DNA of 41,178 nucleotides, from positions 1 to 41,178 of the forward strand of contig JBBSWB010000055.1 of the NCBI GenBank assembly GCA_038046465.1, in the 5' to 3' direction. This stretch comes from JBBSWB01 sp038046465 (GTDB lineage Archaea; Nanobdellota; Nanobdellia; Woesearchaeales; GW2011-AR9). Positions within the stretch are counted from its first letter, which is position 1, and every line of letters begins with the position of its first letter. The position numbers and the translations under genes are program-made. Below the pieces are notes generated by a model that saw only the letters and a program-made list of their open reading frames with translations, did no database searches and was not told the origin of the DNA. Shown here piece after piece: positions 24,767 through 33,243 of this stretch.

Positions 24767-25351
24767 ATGGTTACAGATGAAAAATATTTTAAGATTATGC
24801 GTTTGTTTGCTCATTATCAATTTATTTTAGCTGGGGCAGTTATGGGGGTCATGACTGGATTAATGACTTCATTTATGGGAAAATTTGTTGAAGCAATTGG
24901 TGACCCGCTTATAGAAACCTTTGTACCAGAAGAAGAACAAAAAAAAGCTCAAAAGAAGATTAAAGAAGGTATCAAAAAGGTTAAAACCGAACTTCCAAAA
25001 GAGATGAAGGAGTTTGTTGCTGAATTCGTCCAGCAAGCACCAAAAATTTATGCCCTGATTAAAAATGAAAAGAAAAATGTAATCCCTTCTTTAACTGATA
25101 AATTCTGCGACCAAGGTTTAGCCATCGTAGAAAAATATCCTCTTGGTCTTAAAAAATTAACGGAAGAGTTAGATGAAGACACTATTACTGCTTATGTTGT
25201 TTTGAGTCAAAAGAAAGGCTCTCCTGTAGAAAAAATGATAACTGAAATTACTGCTTGGCTTACCAGTGATAAAGAGATTTTTACTACGCTTGCGACCTTG
25301 GGCAAAACTGGAAATAAAACCGGCAAGGGTAATAAAAAATCTAAAATATGA
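24767..25351 (+). CDS. Protein with N-terminal hydrophobic segment, unknown function
   Basis: 194 residues. A hydrophobic, Met/Gly-rich stretch at about 15-42 (LAGAVMGVMTGLMTSFMG) may enter the membrane. A charged, helical Lys/Glu-rich region follows (about 60-110), then a helical C-terminal part ending in a Gly/Lys tail. A GAGGT Shine-Dalgarno at 24754-24758 lies 8 nt before the ATG. Two possible TATA boxes lie at 24691-24700 and 24714-24722. Single gene. I do not recognise the family. Confidence 0.7.
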   Translation: MVTDEKYFKIMRLFAHYQFILAGAVMGVMTGLMTSFMGKFVEAIGDPLIETFVPEEEQKKAQKKIKEGIKKVKTELPKEMKEFVAEFVQQAPKIYALIKNEKKNVIPSLTDKFCDQGLAIVEKYPLGLKKLTEELDEDTITAYVVLSQKKGSPVEKMITEITAWLTSDKEIFTTLATLGKTGNKTGKGNKKSKI

Positions 25352-25408
25352 ACAAAAAAGTTAAAGAAAAAAGATTAAAAATTTAAAAAATAAATTAAAA
25401 ATAAAAAT

Positions 25409-26446
25409 TTAGTTTCCACAAGAAGCTAAATTATTACTTCCGCTGGCTTCCCAGCCAAATCCAGCTGAGGGCACGGTTGCTTCCAATTTCATCTTACATT
25501 CTTCTGGAGGCGTATTAAAAGCGTCACAGATTGCGTTCAGTAGACTTACTGAATCTCGACCTGCGGAAGCCATTACTCCGTTGATTACCAAGGTAGGTGA
25601 TCCTTGCACACCATATTTGTCATTTTCAACTTTATGGATGTCAAATAGAGGGAATTGCCCACTTAGCCAGGTAGATTTATCAGCTAAATTTTCCATTACA
25701 GAAAATTCCTGGTCTGCTTTAGCAGTACAAGCACCCAATTTACTTTGGTCTATTTTAGCAGTAACTAAGCATCCTGCTCCATCGCCTTCGTCTAAGAAAC
25801 ATTTTAAGTAATCTAAAAATTTAGTTTTCTGTTCTTTCTCAATGCAGTACTGGTTTAATTGCTCTTTAATTTCGGTTTCTCCATGCATGGAGTAAGATAC
25901 AAACTTGACGGAAAAGTCCATTTTACTGCCCAATAAATAAGCTACTGGTAACATTCCTTTTTCAATCTGAGTTCCGTAAGGGCAGTGGCTCATCACAAAT
26001 ACTTCTACTTTGGGTTTATCGGATTTAACTACCTCTGCAGGAGGTACTGCGCTATCTAATGCAGGAACTTCGGTTAAACTAATTGCCTGTGGGAAAAATA
26101 ATTTTCCGTCTTTGGTGATGTATCCGTCAATTTCCTGACCGGAAACAGATAATTTCATCATATAAACGTCTCCTTGATCTTCTATTGCTTCTAAGTCGGC
26201 TACCGTCTGCCCTTGTAGTAAATTAGTATTAATAAAATCTAAAGCCTTAGCTGCAGCTTCTTCCTTAGAATCTCCGCTAGAATAAAGATTAAAGTTAGTG
26301 ACTAAGGAAAGAAATAATAAGATTGATAATCCTAAAGTACCTACTTTCCAATAATTTATTGCTTTTCTTTTTGCGGGAACTTTATTAAAAGTGTCCTGAT
26401 TAAATTCTTTACGTTCTTCCATGTTTGGTTTATTTTCTTCCATCAT
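25409..26446 (-). CDS. Membrane-anchored thioredoxin-fold (DsbA/GILT-like) protein
   Basis: 345 residues. A cytoplasmic Lys/Glu-rich start, one TM helix (about 33-53), a small alpha/beta domain (about 60-125), then a thioredoxin-fold domain outside the cell. The active-site region is SHCPYGTQ (Cys155), with Gly where the second Cys of CxxC is expected. The cis-proline loop GSPTLVING is present, and several more Cys follow. Likely role is thiol chemistry on secreted proteins; with one active-site Cys it may work as an isomerase or use another Cys. A second ATG lies one codon later. Confidence 0.82.
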   Translation of the reverse strand: MMEENKPNMEERKEFNQDTFNKVPAKRKAINYWKVGTLGLSILLFLSLVTNFNLYSSGDSKEEAAAKALDFINTNLLQGQTVADLEAIEDQGDVYMMKLSVSGQEIDGYITKDGKLFFPQAISLTEVPALDSAVPPAEVVKSDKPKVEVFVMSHCPYGTQIEKGMLPVAYLLGSKMDFSVKFVSYSMHGETEIKEQLNQYCIEKEQKTKFLDYLKCFLDEGDGAGCLVTAKIDQSKLGACTAKADQEFSVMENLADKSTWLSGQFPLFDIHKVENDKYGVQGSPTLVINGVMASAGRDSVSLLNAICDAFNTPPEECKMKLEATVPSAGFGWEASGSNNLASCGN

Positions 26447-26585
26447 TAAAAACCCCCAATTTTCTTTTTTATTTGGCTATTTTTTGTTATTTGGTTATTA
26501 TATCTAAATTTTTGTTAACTTTATATTTTGTTAATGGTTTATTATGTTTTATATTTTATTAACTCGTTTAGTTTCAGTTAAATAT

Positions 26586-27356
26586 TCAATGTAGTTTAAA
26601 GATTTTCCGCAACCCTAAGCTGAAAATCAGTGAAAAAATAATATAAACACCTAACCAGCCGGGCTGCCAATTAACTATCGGCACGGTAAACTCTCTTCCC
26701 ATCGGCCTTAGCTTATTATGGTAAACAGTTATTTTTTCAATCTCTGAATCTTGATAAATAGAAATAGGTTCTTCGTATTTTAATTTTTCAGTTACGGTAA
26801 TTTTTTTATTTTGTTCTAACTCTCCTTTTTTGAGGGTAACAAAAAAAGTTCCTGCCGGACTTTTAAGATTCCAAGTGGCTTTTCCAGCATTAATTTCCTG
26901 TTCAGCTTGCGGTTGTAATTCTACTCCTTCCGGAACAATTAATTCTGCTGGTCCAATTATTCCTTCTTTAAATTCAGCGGTAATTCCAAACGCTTCTCCG
27001 GGAAGAAGCGGCTCATAAGTTAAATGGGCAGTCATCCACCCAAAGATTAACAAAATAGGCAACATCGTAATCAGCGTCGGTTTAAAGGAGTGCTTCATGT
27101 AATCCAGATTAGCTTTCATAGCTTCTTTCTGTACCTTCATCATTTCTTCAGGTTGGGAACGCAGCTCTTTCATTTTATTTTGATATTCTTTCTGCTGATC
27201 CTTTAATTTTTTCATTTCCGCCTGATTGGTGAAATATTTATAGACCAACGTAATCAATACGGAAAGAACAAAAGCTAGAATAACAATCGCCAAAAAAGGG
27301 CTTAATTCTATTATAGGCATAAGTACGGGATTCAAGACTGGATCCAAAAAAGACAT
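26586..27356 (-). CDS. Archaeal YidC-like membrane insertase (DUF106/EMC3 family)
   Basis: 256 residues. TM1 at about 20-42, a cytoplasmic coiled coil rich in Lys/Glu/Gln/Met (45-95), TM2 at about 95-112, and a last TM at about 233-250. This is the DUF106 (archaeal YidC/Oxa1-like) layout. Between TM2 and TM3 lies an extra beta-rich domain of about 110 residues on the outside, longer than in the usual about 200-residue proteins. It is thought to insert membrane proteins together with SecY, whose gene lies close by. TATA box at 27380-27388. Confidence 0.85.
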   Translation of the reverse strand: MSFLDPVLNPVLMPIIELSPFLAIVILAFVLSVLITLVYKYFTNQAEMKKLKDQQKEYQNKMKELRSQPEEMMKVQKEAMKANLDYMKHSFKPTLITMLPILLIFGWMTAHLTYEPLLPGEAFGITAEFKEGIIGPAELIVPEGVELQPQAEQEINAGKATWNLKSPAGTFFVTLKKGELEQNKKITVTEKLKYEEPISIYQDSEIEKITVYHNKLRPMGREFTVPIVNWQPGWLGVYIIFSLIFSLGLRKIFKLH

Positions 27357-27379
27357 AAAGCTTAATTGATATTAAATGA

Positions 27380-27388
27380 TTTATAAAG
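27380..27388 (-). promoter_or_regulatory. TATA box for the YidC-like gene
   Basis: Minus strand CTTTATAAA, centred about 28 nt before the ATG at 27356. Confidence 0.55.
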
Positions 27389-27423
27389 GTTATGGTGCAG
27401 AAAAGTACAGAATTTATTCGAAA

Positions 27424-27433
27424 ACTTTTAAAG
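27424..27433 (+). promoter_or_regulatory. TATA box for the polysaccharide deacetylase gene
   Basis: ACTTTTAAAG centred about 27 nt before the ATG at 27456. It is divergent from the YidC-like promoter within the same 99-nt gap. Confidence 0.5.
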
Positions 27434-27455
27434 TAGCGCTCTTTTTAATATCAAT

Positions 27456-28142
27456 ATGTTACGTAGAGAATTTTTGAAAGGAATGGGTACCGGTATCTGT
27501 ACTTTAGTATTAGGTAGTCCTGCTTTTGCTGCTGAAACCGAAGAACCTAAACCAAAAGAAACTGTGCCAAAAATACCTATTTATTTAACCATAGATGACG
27601 GACCTACCCAGGACATGGATAATATTCTAAAAATCCTAGGTACCGAACATAAAGTTACCTTCTTCCTGGTTGGAAAACTATTAGAAAATCCTTGGCAATA
27701 TGCCCGGGCCCGAACCGCTTTAGAATTAGGACATCAGTTAGCTAATCATTCTTATTCCCATCCTTTCTTTTCAAATATACCTTTAGCTAAATCAAGAGAA
27801 CAGATCTTAAAAACGGAAGAGATACTCCAAAGGTTATACCAAGAAACCAATCGCCCCTTTGTAAAATTATTTCGTTTTCCTTACGGGGATAATGGTTATT
27901 TTGGTTCTAAAGATGGAAAATACCATGGCAGTTATCAGCAGCGTAAAGAACTGGCTGGTTTGCTTACCGAATTAGGATATACATCATATTTATGGGATGC
28001 GGTTGATGGCAGCCACCGTAACTTAAAACCTAACAGCGTTGTGCTTACGCATGACCGCATTAGTGGTTTAGGCACATATGTAGCAGATTATTTTATCAGA
28101 TCAGGCAAGTATGAACTGAAAGCTTTGCCAATAACAGATTAA
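27456..28142 (+). CDS. Secreted polysaccharide deacetylase (NodB/CE4 family)
   Basis: 228 residues. The N-terminus RREFLKGMG plus a hydrophobic stretch and AFAA looks like a twin-arginine (Tat) signal peptide, cut near residue 25. CE4 motifs: TIDDGPT (Asp47, Asp48), HSYSH (His98, His102), RFPYG (Arg140), WD (Asp181) and LTHD (His199). It would remove acetyl groups from N-acetylated sugars outside the cell. Archaea lack peptidoglycan, so the substrate may be its own or a host's surface glycan. Single gene, convergent with the ribosomal operon end. Confidence 0.9.
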   Translation: MLRREFLKGMGTGICTLVLGSPAFAAETEEPKPKETVPKIPIYLTIDDGPTQDMDNILKILGTEHKVTFFLVGKLLENPWQYARARTALELGHQLANHSYSHPFFSNIPLAKSREQILKTEEILQRLYQETNRPFVKLFRFPYGDNGYFGSKDGKYHGSYQQRKELAGLLTELGYTSYLWDAVDGSHRNLKPNSVVLTHDRISGLGTYVADYFIRSGKYELKALPITD

Positions 28143-28184
28143 AATTTGTTAAAGAATTTATTAAATTAAAACAGTTTACTTTTT

Positions 28185-29573
28185 TTACTCCATCATTTTC
28201 CTTAAAGCAGGATGCATATCCATCATGTGGTGCTTGGCAATATCTTCATAGAGTTTATACACAATCATTACCGATAATAACATCCCTGTTCCGCCGGAAA
28301 GTGCGCCAGTTAAATCCGCTAAGGCTGCTAATAACCCCACGGAAGCACCGCCTACAATAGTTAAAGGCCAAATATACCTGCTTAATATCTTTTCTAAAAC
28401 GCGTTCATCACTTCTAAAACCAGAGATTTGTAATCCTGAAGAAAGAATCTGTTTAGCTTGGCTTCGCGCATCCATGTTGGCCGTCTGCATCCAGAAAATA
28501 CTAAAAATTACTGACCCCACCATAAATACAGTAATATAAATCAAAGCTTGGCCTAACTGAGATATATTAAAACTGCCTTTGATAATATTTTGCACTAAAT
28601 CTGGCGAACTTAACCAGTAAGCTAATCCGCTGATAGGTGAATTTCCTGAAAATCTGCCTAAGATGGGAAATCCCCATTTTTCTAATAAACTGGCAAATAG
28701 ATTAACATTAGCCATCAAAGCAGCAACTAAAATAACCGGAATGTTAGAAGTATAAAAGAAATTTAAAGGCCATCTGATTCCTTGCCCTCTTACTTTACCA
28801 AAAGAGAGGGGAATTTCTACTTTCATGGATTGAGCATAGACACAAATAGCAAAGACCACGATGGTGGAAATAACTGCAGCCATCTGTAAAGTTGCTGTAG
28901 TTACATCCCCCGCAGTTAAAGATTGGAAAAAGGCAGGTATTGCACCAGCAGCAATATCGGGGTTAGTTGGTGAAGGTAAAAAGTTAAACGCCCTAATAAA
29001 AACTTGTTGTGCTACTCCTCCTACGATAAATAAACTGATCCCAGAACCAAATCCCCATTTGGTAACTAATTGGTCCATAAACATGATTACTAAACCGCCC
29101 AAAATCAATTGGAAGATTAACAAAAATTCTAGTTGCGTATATAATGAAGTACCTGCCAATTCTGCAGCAGGAGCTAAACCCCCCATTAAAACATAAATAG
29201 CAGATTCAAAGATAATAAAAAAAATTCCTAATACTTTTTGTAAACCTTGGAAGCGCTGCCTGCCTTCAATCGAAGTTAAATCCAATTTAAGAATCCCCGT
29301 TCCTGCTAATAATTGCAGCACGATGGAAGCGGTAACTAAAGGACCAATTCCCAAAGAAATAATGCTTCCAAATGAAGCACCCAAGATAATTGATAAAAAT
29401 TCAAATTGTTGTAAAGCGTTTTCTCCTAAGCCAAACAAAGGAACAAAACCCATCACAAAGAATAAAACTAAAGCAATTAAAGTCCACTTTAATTTCTCCT
29501 TAAAAGGCAACCTCTTTTGTTTGGGCCCTTTTACTTCAGGGAGATTAAAGATAATTTTATCCAATAAAGACAT
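28185..29573 (-). CDS. secY: Protein translocase subunit SecY
   Basis: 462 residues with about ten hydrophobic helices, normal for archaeal SecY/Sec61-alpha. The start (LDKIIFNLPEVKGPKQKRLPF), the plug region near 60-75, IEGRQRFQGLQKVLG, GFGSGISLFI and the C-terminal GGTGMLLSVMIVYKLYEDI are all family features. It forms the membrane channel for secretion. It is the last gene of the ribosomal operon, 2 nt after rpl15, as in nearly all archaea. No adenylate kinase gene follows, unlike in many relatives. Confidence 0.97.
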   Translation of the reverse strand: MSLLDKIIFNLPEVKGPKQKRLPFKEKLKWTLIALVLFFVMGFVPLFGLGENALQQFEFLSIILGASFGSIISLGIGPLVTASIVLQLLAGTGILKLDLTSIEGRQRFQGLQKVLGIFFIIFESAIYVLMGGLAPAAELAGTSLYTQLEFLLIFQLILGGLVIMFMDQLVTKWGFGSGISLFIVGGVAQQVFIRAFNFLPSPTNPDIAAGAIPAFFQSLTAGDVTTATLQMAAVISTIVVFAICVYAQSMKVEIPLSFGKVRGQGIRWPLNFFYTSNIPVILVAALMANVNLFASLLEKWGFPILGRFSGNSPISGLAYWLSSPDLVQNIIKGSFNISQLGQALIYITVFMVGSVIFSIFWMQTANMDARSQAKQILSSGLQISGFRSDERVLEKILSRYIWPLTIVGGASVGLLAALADLTGALSGGTGMLLSVMIVYKLYEDIAKHHMMDMHPALRKMME

Positions 29574-29575
29574 TT

Positions 29576-30064
29576 TTACTCTTTAACCTTAGTTTTATCT
29601 TCAACAGAATCCTCAGAAGATTTTTTAGCTGCTAAAATAATTTCTCCGCCTGCAGCTTCAATCTTTTCTGCGGCTTGAGGACTGCATGAAGACACTTTGA
29701 TCTTTAATTTAAATGAAGTATTTCCCGTACCTAATAATTTAGTGTAGCCTAATTTGGCGAGATCAACTAAATAGAATTGTCCTTCTTTGGTTATTTTTCC
29801 GGCATCCATCCATTTATGTACAAAATTATCCGTAAAAGTTCCCACATTTAAGGCTTTGCTTGCAGGAGTAGTGCTTTTAGAAGTAAATCCTCGGCTGCCT
29901 AAGACGATGCCATATTTTTTATGTCCAGCTCGTTTTCCGCTTCCTGCTCTACCTCGGCCACCCCGGCTTCCTGCTCCTCTTCTTTTCTTTCGAGCTCCAC
30001 CGCCATGCGTACCACTGCCTTTACCTCGGTACCGGCCTACCTTTTTTCTCTTTTTAACGACCAT
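29576..30064 (-). CDS. rpl15: 50S ribosomal protein uL15
   Basis: 162 residues. The Gly/Arg/Lys-rich start (GRYRGKGSGTHGGGARKKRR, then GSRGGRGRAGSGKRAGHKK) is the uL15 signature. The C-terminal half has the LVDLAKLGYTKLLGTG fold and ends in an acidic tail. It organises 23S rRNA and joins late in 50S assembly. 2-nt gaps on both sides (rpl30, secY). Confidence 0.97.
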   Translation of the reverse strand: MVVKKRKKVGRYRGKGSGTHGGGARKKRRGAGSRGGRGRAGSGKRAGHKKYGIVLGSRGFTSKSTTPASKALNVGTFTDNFVHKWMDAGKITKEGQFYLVDLAKLGYTKLLGTGNTSFKLKIKVSSCSPQAAEKIEAAGGEIILAAKKSSEDSVEDKTKVKE

Positions 30065-30066
30065 CT

Positions 30067-30549
30067 TTACAGCATCCTCATGATTAGATCATTCATTTTT
30101 TCGCCACGGTATCCTAATCCTCCGCTGGCATTAAATGAAACTTTTATACCTTTTCGGCCAAACCCTTTTCTGGGCGGATTTAAGCGGAAATATTTTTTAT
30201 ATTTTTTACCTTCTACCACTAAACAATTATAAGTATATTTACTTTTCGAATCTCCTTCTCTTTGTAAGAAAGGTTGTCCTCTCTTTTGGATCAATTCTGT
30301 AAAAGTTTCTGAGCTGATTTCTCCCCAGGTAATATAATCTTTAACTTTTGCTAGCATTCCTTGATTTACCAAATTATTTTCTAAAACAACACAATGGTTT
30401 TTTCTAGTTAAATTCATGAGAAACAAAGTATTTTTAACCGGCCGAGGTACTTTTACTAAACCCCTAACTAAAACTACGGCTAGTTTTTCTTTTGATTCTT
30501 GTCCGTTTTTACTATTTCCAGTTTTACTATTTTTGTTTTTTTCAGCCAT
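30067..30549 (-). CDS. rpl30: 50S ribosomal protein uL30
   Basis: 160 residues, the long archaeal/eukaryal L7-like form. After a charged start, LAVVLVRGLVKVPRPVKNTL and LMNLTRKNHCVVLENNLVNQ match uL30, followed by VKDYITWGEIS and FRLNPPRKGFGRKGIK. It binds 23S rRNA near the 5S region. Between rps5 (21-nt gap) and rpl15. Confidence 0.96.
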   Translation of the reverse strand: MAEKNKNSKTGNSKNGQESKEKLAVVLVRGLVKVPRPVKNTLFLMNLTRKNHCVVLENNLVNQGMLAKVKDYITWGEISSETFTELIQKRGQPFLQREGDSKSKYTYNCLVVEGKKYKKYFRLNPPRKGFGRKGIKVSFNASGGLGYRGEKMNDLIMRML

Positions 30550-30570
30550 TTTAGTTGTCTTGTCTTATAT

Positions 30571-31368
30571 TTATTCAGTAATTTCTTTTCTGGTTTCTTT
30601 TAGTTTTCCTTCGATAATATTCAATTTTTGTATATCGCCGGGAGCAATTTTAACTTCGGAAACTTTCTTTAAAGCATCCATTAAGGCAAAGACTAAATTT
30701 ATTTTAGTTCCGGTCTGCCCTTCGGTTTTACTCCAAATATCTTTAATTCCGGCTAATCTAAGTATTTTAGCACATTCTCTCTCAATACATAAGCCTTTTC
30801 CTCTAGGAGCAGGTTTTAATTTTACAATTACTGAACCGCATTTACCTTCTACTGCAAAAGGAATTGAATTCGGTTCACGAGAGTCTGATTCCCAACTACC
30901 GCTGCCCCGACGTATTCTCATTAAATGTAAGCGCGCGCTTCGTTTGGATTTGTCTCGAGCTGGAACGGTTTCCTTACTCTTGCCTAACCCTATGCCCACG
31001 TAACCATTTTTATTTCCAACTACCGCACAGGTAGTGAATTTAAGTTTATTTCCTTCTTGAGTTTTTTTCTGAGTTTGTTTAAAGATTCGTCTTTGCCCGC
31101 CACCAAATTTACCTCGAGCTTGTCCGATTAATAATAAGTCTTCTTCTAAATCTGGTAATAAAACATCAACAATTTCCGATTCAAGAATAGTGTCCCCAGC
31201 ATCAAAGATATCTCCGATGTCGGTAATAGTTCCATCTTTAACTTTCTTTCCTAAAGCGGTTTTAGGAACCCAATCTCGTTCAAGCTGGGATCTTTTATCT
31301 TCAGCTTCGCCTACAAGTTCCTTTTCAATTGGCCCTAAAGGTTCGATTGCTTCTGGTATGGTATCCAT
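30571..31368 (-). CDS. rps5: 30S ribosomal protein uS5
   Basis: 265 residues, somewhat longer than common archaeal uS5 (about 210-235) because of a longer charged N-terminus (PEAIEPLGPIEKELVGEAED). Core motifs: VVGNKNGYVGIGLGKSKE and GSWESDSREPNSIPFAVEG, GLCIERECAKILRLAGIKDIW. It lies near the mRNA entry and decoding region and affects accuracy. 7 nt after rpl18. Confidence 0.96.
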   Translation of the reverse strand: MDTIPEAIEPLGPIEKELVGEAEDKRSQLERDWVPKTALGKKVKDGTITDIGDIFDAGDTILESEIVDVLLPDLEEDLLLIGQARGKFGGGQRRIFKQTQKKTQEGNKLKFTTCAVVGNKNGYVGIGLGKSKETVPARDKSKRSARLHLMRIRRGSGSWESDSREPNSIPFAVEGKCGSVIVKLKPAPRGKGLCIERECAKILRLAGIKDIWSKTEGQTGTKINLVFALMDALKKVSEVKIAPGDIQKLNIIEGKLKETRKEITE

Positions 31369-31375
31369 TTTATTT

Positions 31376-31957
31376 TTAATTACCTATAATTTTCTTTTTA
31401 ACTTGTTCGAATGCGTCGGTTATTTTTTTATGCTCACCGTCGCTTTTTAAATATTGCGTAAATCTTTTTCTTGAACCTTCTTTTTTAACATTTTCTAAGT
31501 CTTCTTGAATATGTTTTCCAGTTAAGATTTCATCGCTAGGGAAAATTTCTTTATCGGCACCATGTGGAATGGTTAATCCTGCATCCAGTGCTCCTTTCAA
31601 AAAAGCATAAGCTTTTCCTTTATGTAGAGGAGCTTTAGCGCCAGTATCAAAAATAGCTTCTTGATGTCCTTCTTTAAGAACTTTTTTTCCGAAGGCTAAA
31701 CCAGCTAAATATGCTGCCGGTAAGTTTTTACAGGAAAATTTCCAGCCCAATTTTTTTAGGACAAAAGAATCCATTGCAACTAAAACTTTATCACCAGTAG
31801 GTGCAAATTCAACCAACTGTGCGTTTAGTTTAGTATTACTGAACCGCAAAACCATTCTTTTCTTTTTAGATAAAAGTAACTTCAATCGTTTAAGATAGTT
31901 AGTTTTTCTCTTTCTTTCCCGATGGAAAGGTACGGTTTTTGGTTTTAAGGATGCCAT
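31376..31957 (-). CDS. rpl18: 50S ribosomal protein uL18
   Basis: 193 residues, the long archaeal L18 (L5 in eukaryotes). It has RERKRKTNYLKRLKLLLSKK, VRFSNTKLNAQLVEF-like, AYLAGLAFGKKVL, KGALDAGLTIPHG. It binds 5S rRNA. The gap before it (31958-32084) is a 127-nt A-rich, G-poor spacer on the coding strand with no gene. Confidence 0.96.
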   Translation of the reverse strand: MASLKPKTVPFHRERKRKTNYLKRLKLLLSKKKRMVLRFSNTKLNAQLVEFAPTGDKVLVAMDSFVLKKLGWKFSCKNLPAAYLAGLAFGKKVLKEGHQEAIFDTGAKAPLHKGKAYAFLKGALDAGLTIPHGADKEIFPSDEILTGKHIQEDLENVKKEGSRKRFTQYLKSDGEHKKITDAFEQVKKKIIGN

Positions 31958-32084
31958 TTTGTAATTTTAATTTTTGTTTTTTTGTTTTTTGTGTTTTTAT
32001 TTTTTTAATTTGGTTTTTTATTTCGTCTTTATTTTTTATTTTGTTTTATTTTGGTTTTTGTTTTTTGTTTATCTTAATCCTGAT
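31958..32084 (-). other. A-rich, G-poor spacer between rpl19e and rpl18
   Basis: 127 nt made of A, C and T with only a handful of G on the coding strand. No reading frame, hairpin or TATA box stands out. Similar spacers lie before rpl19e (32535-32600) and rps14 (34459-34571). Confidence 0.6.
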
Positions 32085-32534
32085 TTATTTTTTAAGTTGA
32101 ACTAAATTTTGTTCTTTCAAGTAAAGTTTGATGTGCCTTCTGTTTCTGAAATAACCACCTTTACATTTCAAGCACAGCATCTGATAAGTTTGGGTAGGGA
32201 TAATACTCTTGTTACGTAACTCTTTTAATAGCTCTCGTTGAGCCCTGATTCGGTTAATCCATTTTGTTTTCTTATTAACAATGGAGTTTTTTGAACCTTT
32301 TCTGGATCCTAAACCGCCTTTTCGCCCTTTCTTCTTTTGTGCAGCAATTTTACGTGCTCCTGCACGGGAATGGAAGTTGGTTCTGTCTTCAGTAATTTTA
32401 TGGACGGCGATTAATCCGCGAATATCTGAACGGGTGATTGCTTTTTTAATATCTTCTAGCGCCCCTGGTGCAAATTTTACTTTATGCGGGGACACTTTCA
32501 TTACTTTTCCGGCAAGGTTTTTTTTATTTCTCAT
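32085..32534 (-). CDS. rpl19e: 50S ribosomal protein eL19 (L19e)
   Basis: 149 residues, normal length. It shows NLAGKVMKVSPHKVKFAPGA, DIKKAITRSDIRGLIAVHKI, RAGARKIAAQKKKGRKGG and GSRKGSKNSIVNKKTKWINR, all typical for L19e, and a basic C-terminus. It spans domains of 23S rRNA and forms a bridge to the small subunit. Preceded by a 66-nt G-free spacer with a tandem CATAATAAAA repeat. Confidence 0.97.
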   Translation of the reverse strand: MRNKKNLAGKVMKVSPHKVKFAPGALEDIKKAITRSDIRGLIAVHKITEDRTNFHSRAGARKIAAQKKKGRKGGLGSRKGSKNSIVNKKTKWINRIRAQRELLKELRNKSIIPTQTYQMLCLKCKGGYFRNRRHIKLYLKEQNLVQLKK

Positions 32535-32550
32535 TTTTGATTTGATTTTG

Positions 32551-32570
32551 TTTTATTATGTTTTATTATG
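32551..32570 (-). repeat. Tandem 10-nt repeat before rpl19e
   Basis: Two exact copies of TTTTATTATG (plus strand), with a partial third. Part of a 66-nt spacer with no G on the coding strand. Confidence 0.55.
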
Positions 32571-32600
32571 TTTATTTTATTTTTTAAGTTAATTTTGTGA

Positions 32601-33233
32601 TTATCTTCGTTTAGTAATAGTTTTTTCAACTATTTCTTTTTGTTTTTCCTCTTCACTCGCTGCGTCTAGTTCAGCTTCTGCAGTTTCACCAGCAGCTTCG
32701 GCTTGTTCTTTTTCTTTTTTCTCTTTTTCGTCTTTCTTTTTCTTTTCTTCTGCTTTTTTCGTTTTGTCTTCTTCTTTCTTGCTGGCTTCGGCTAGTTTTT
32801 TCCTTCGAAGAGCTTTTCTTTCTTCAAACTCTTTTTCAATTGATTCTACCTTTTTAGGTACATCTTTTACATTTAAAACAGTAATTTTATTCTCTTGAGC
32901 AAGCTTAAGTAATTCAATCCTTTTTTTCTGGCCGATTTTTGCGATAACTGCCCCTTGTGTTTTAGCATTTAAAGCCAATAGTTCAGCGCTATTATGAACA
33001 ATAATCATTTCTAATCCAGAGAGATGTAATCCTCGAACTGCTTTGGGAGATCCGAATCCTGGGCGGGGCAATGCTGGTCTTCCTACATGCATCTGCCTAA
33101 CTTTAGAGTGTCTTCCTCGCGGATGTCTCCAGCGAACTTTAATCCGATCTACAAAGTTAGACTCCTTAACTATAAAGTAAGGTTGTTTTTTCTTTGCTTT
33201 ACGCCGTAATGCTAATAATTCTTTGATTTCCAT
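32601..33233 (-). CDS. rpl32e: 50S ribosomal protein eL32 (L32e) with long charged tail
   Basis: 210 residues. The L32e core is at about 1-125: FIVKESNFVDRIKVRWRHPR, then GRPALPRPGFGSPKAVRGLH and NSAELLALNAKTQGAVIAKI, KKRIELLKLAQENKITVLNV. The last about 80 residues are almost only Lys, Glu and Ala and look like a highly charged helix, absent from most L32e. 10 nt after rpl6. Confidence 0.96.
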   Translation of the reverse strand: MEIKELLALRRKAKKKQPYFIVKESNFVDRIKVRWRHPRGRHSKVRQMHVGRPALPRPGFGSPKAVRGLHLSGLEMIIVHNSAELLALNAKTQGAVIAKIGQKKRIELLKLAQENKITVLNVKDVPKKVESIEKEFEERKALRRKKLAEASKKEEDKTKKAEEKKKKDEKEKKEKEQAEAAGETAEAELDAASEEEKQKEIVEKTITKRR

Positions 33234-33243
33234 TTTTTAATTT

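Noticed and set aside
30416..31003. 195-codon plus-strand frame across rpl30 and rps5
   Set aside because: Spans two conserved ribosomal genes on the other strand; Phe/Ser-rich shadow frame.
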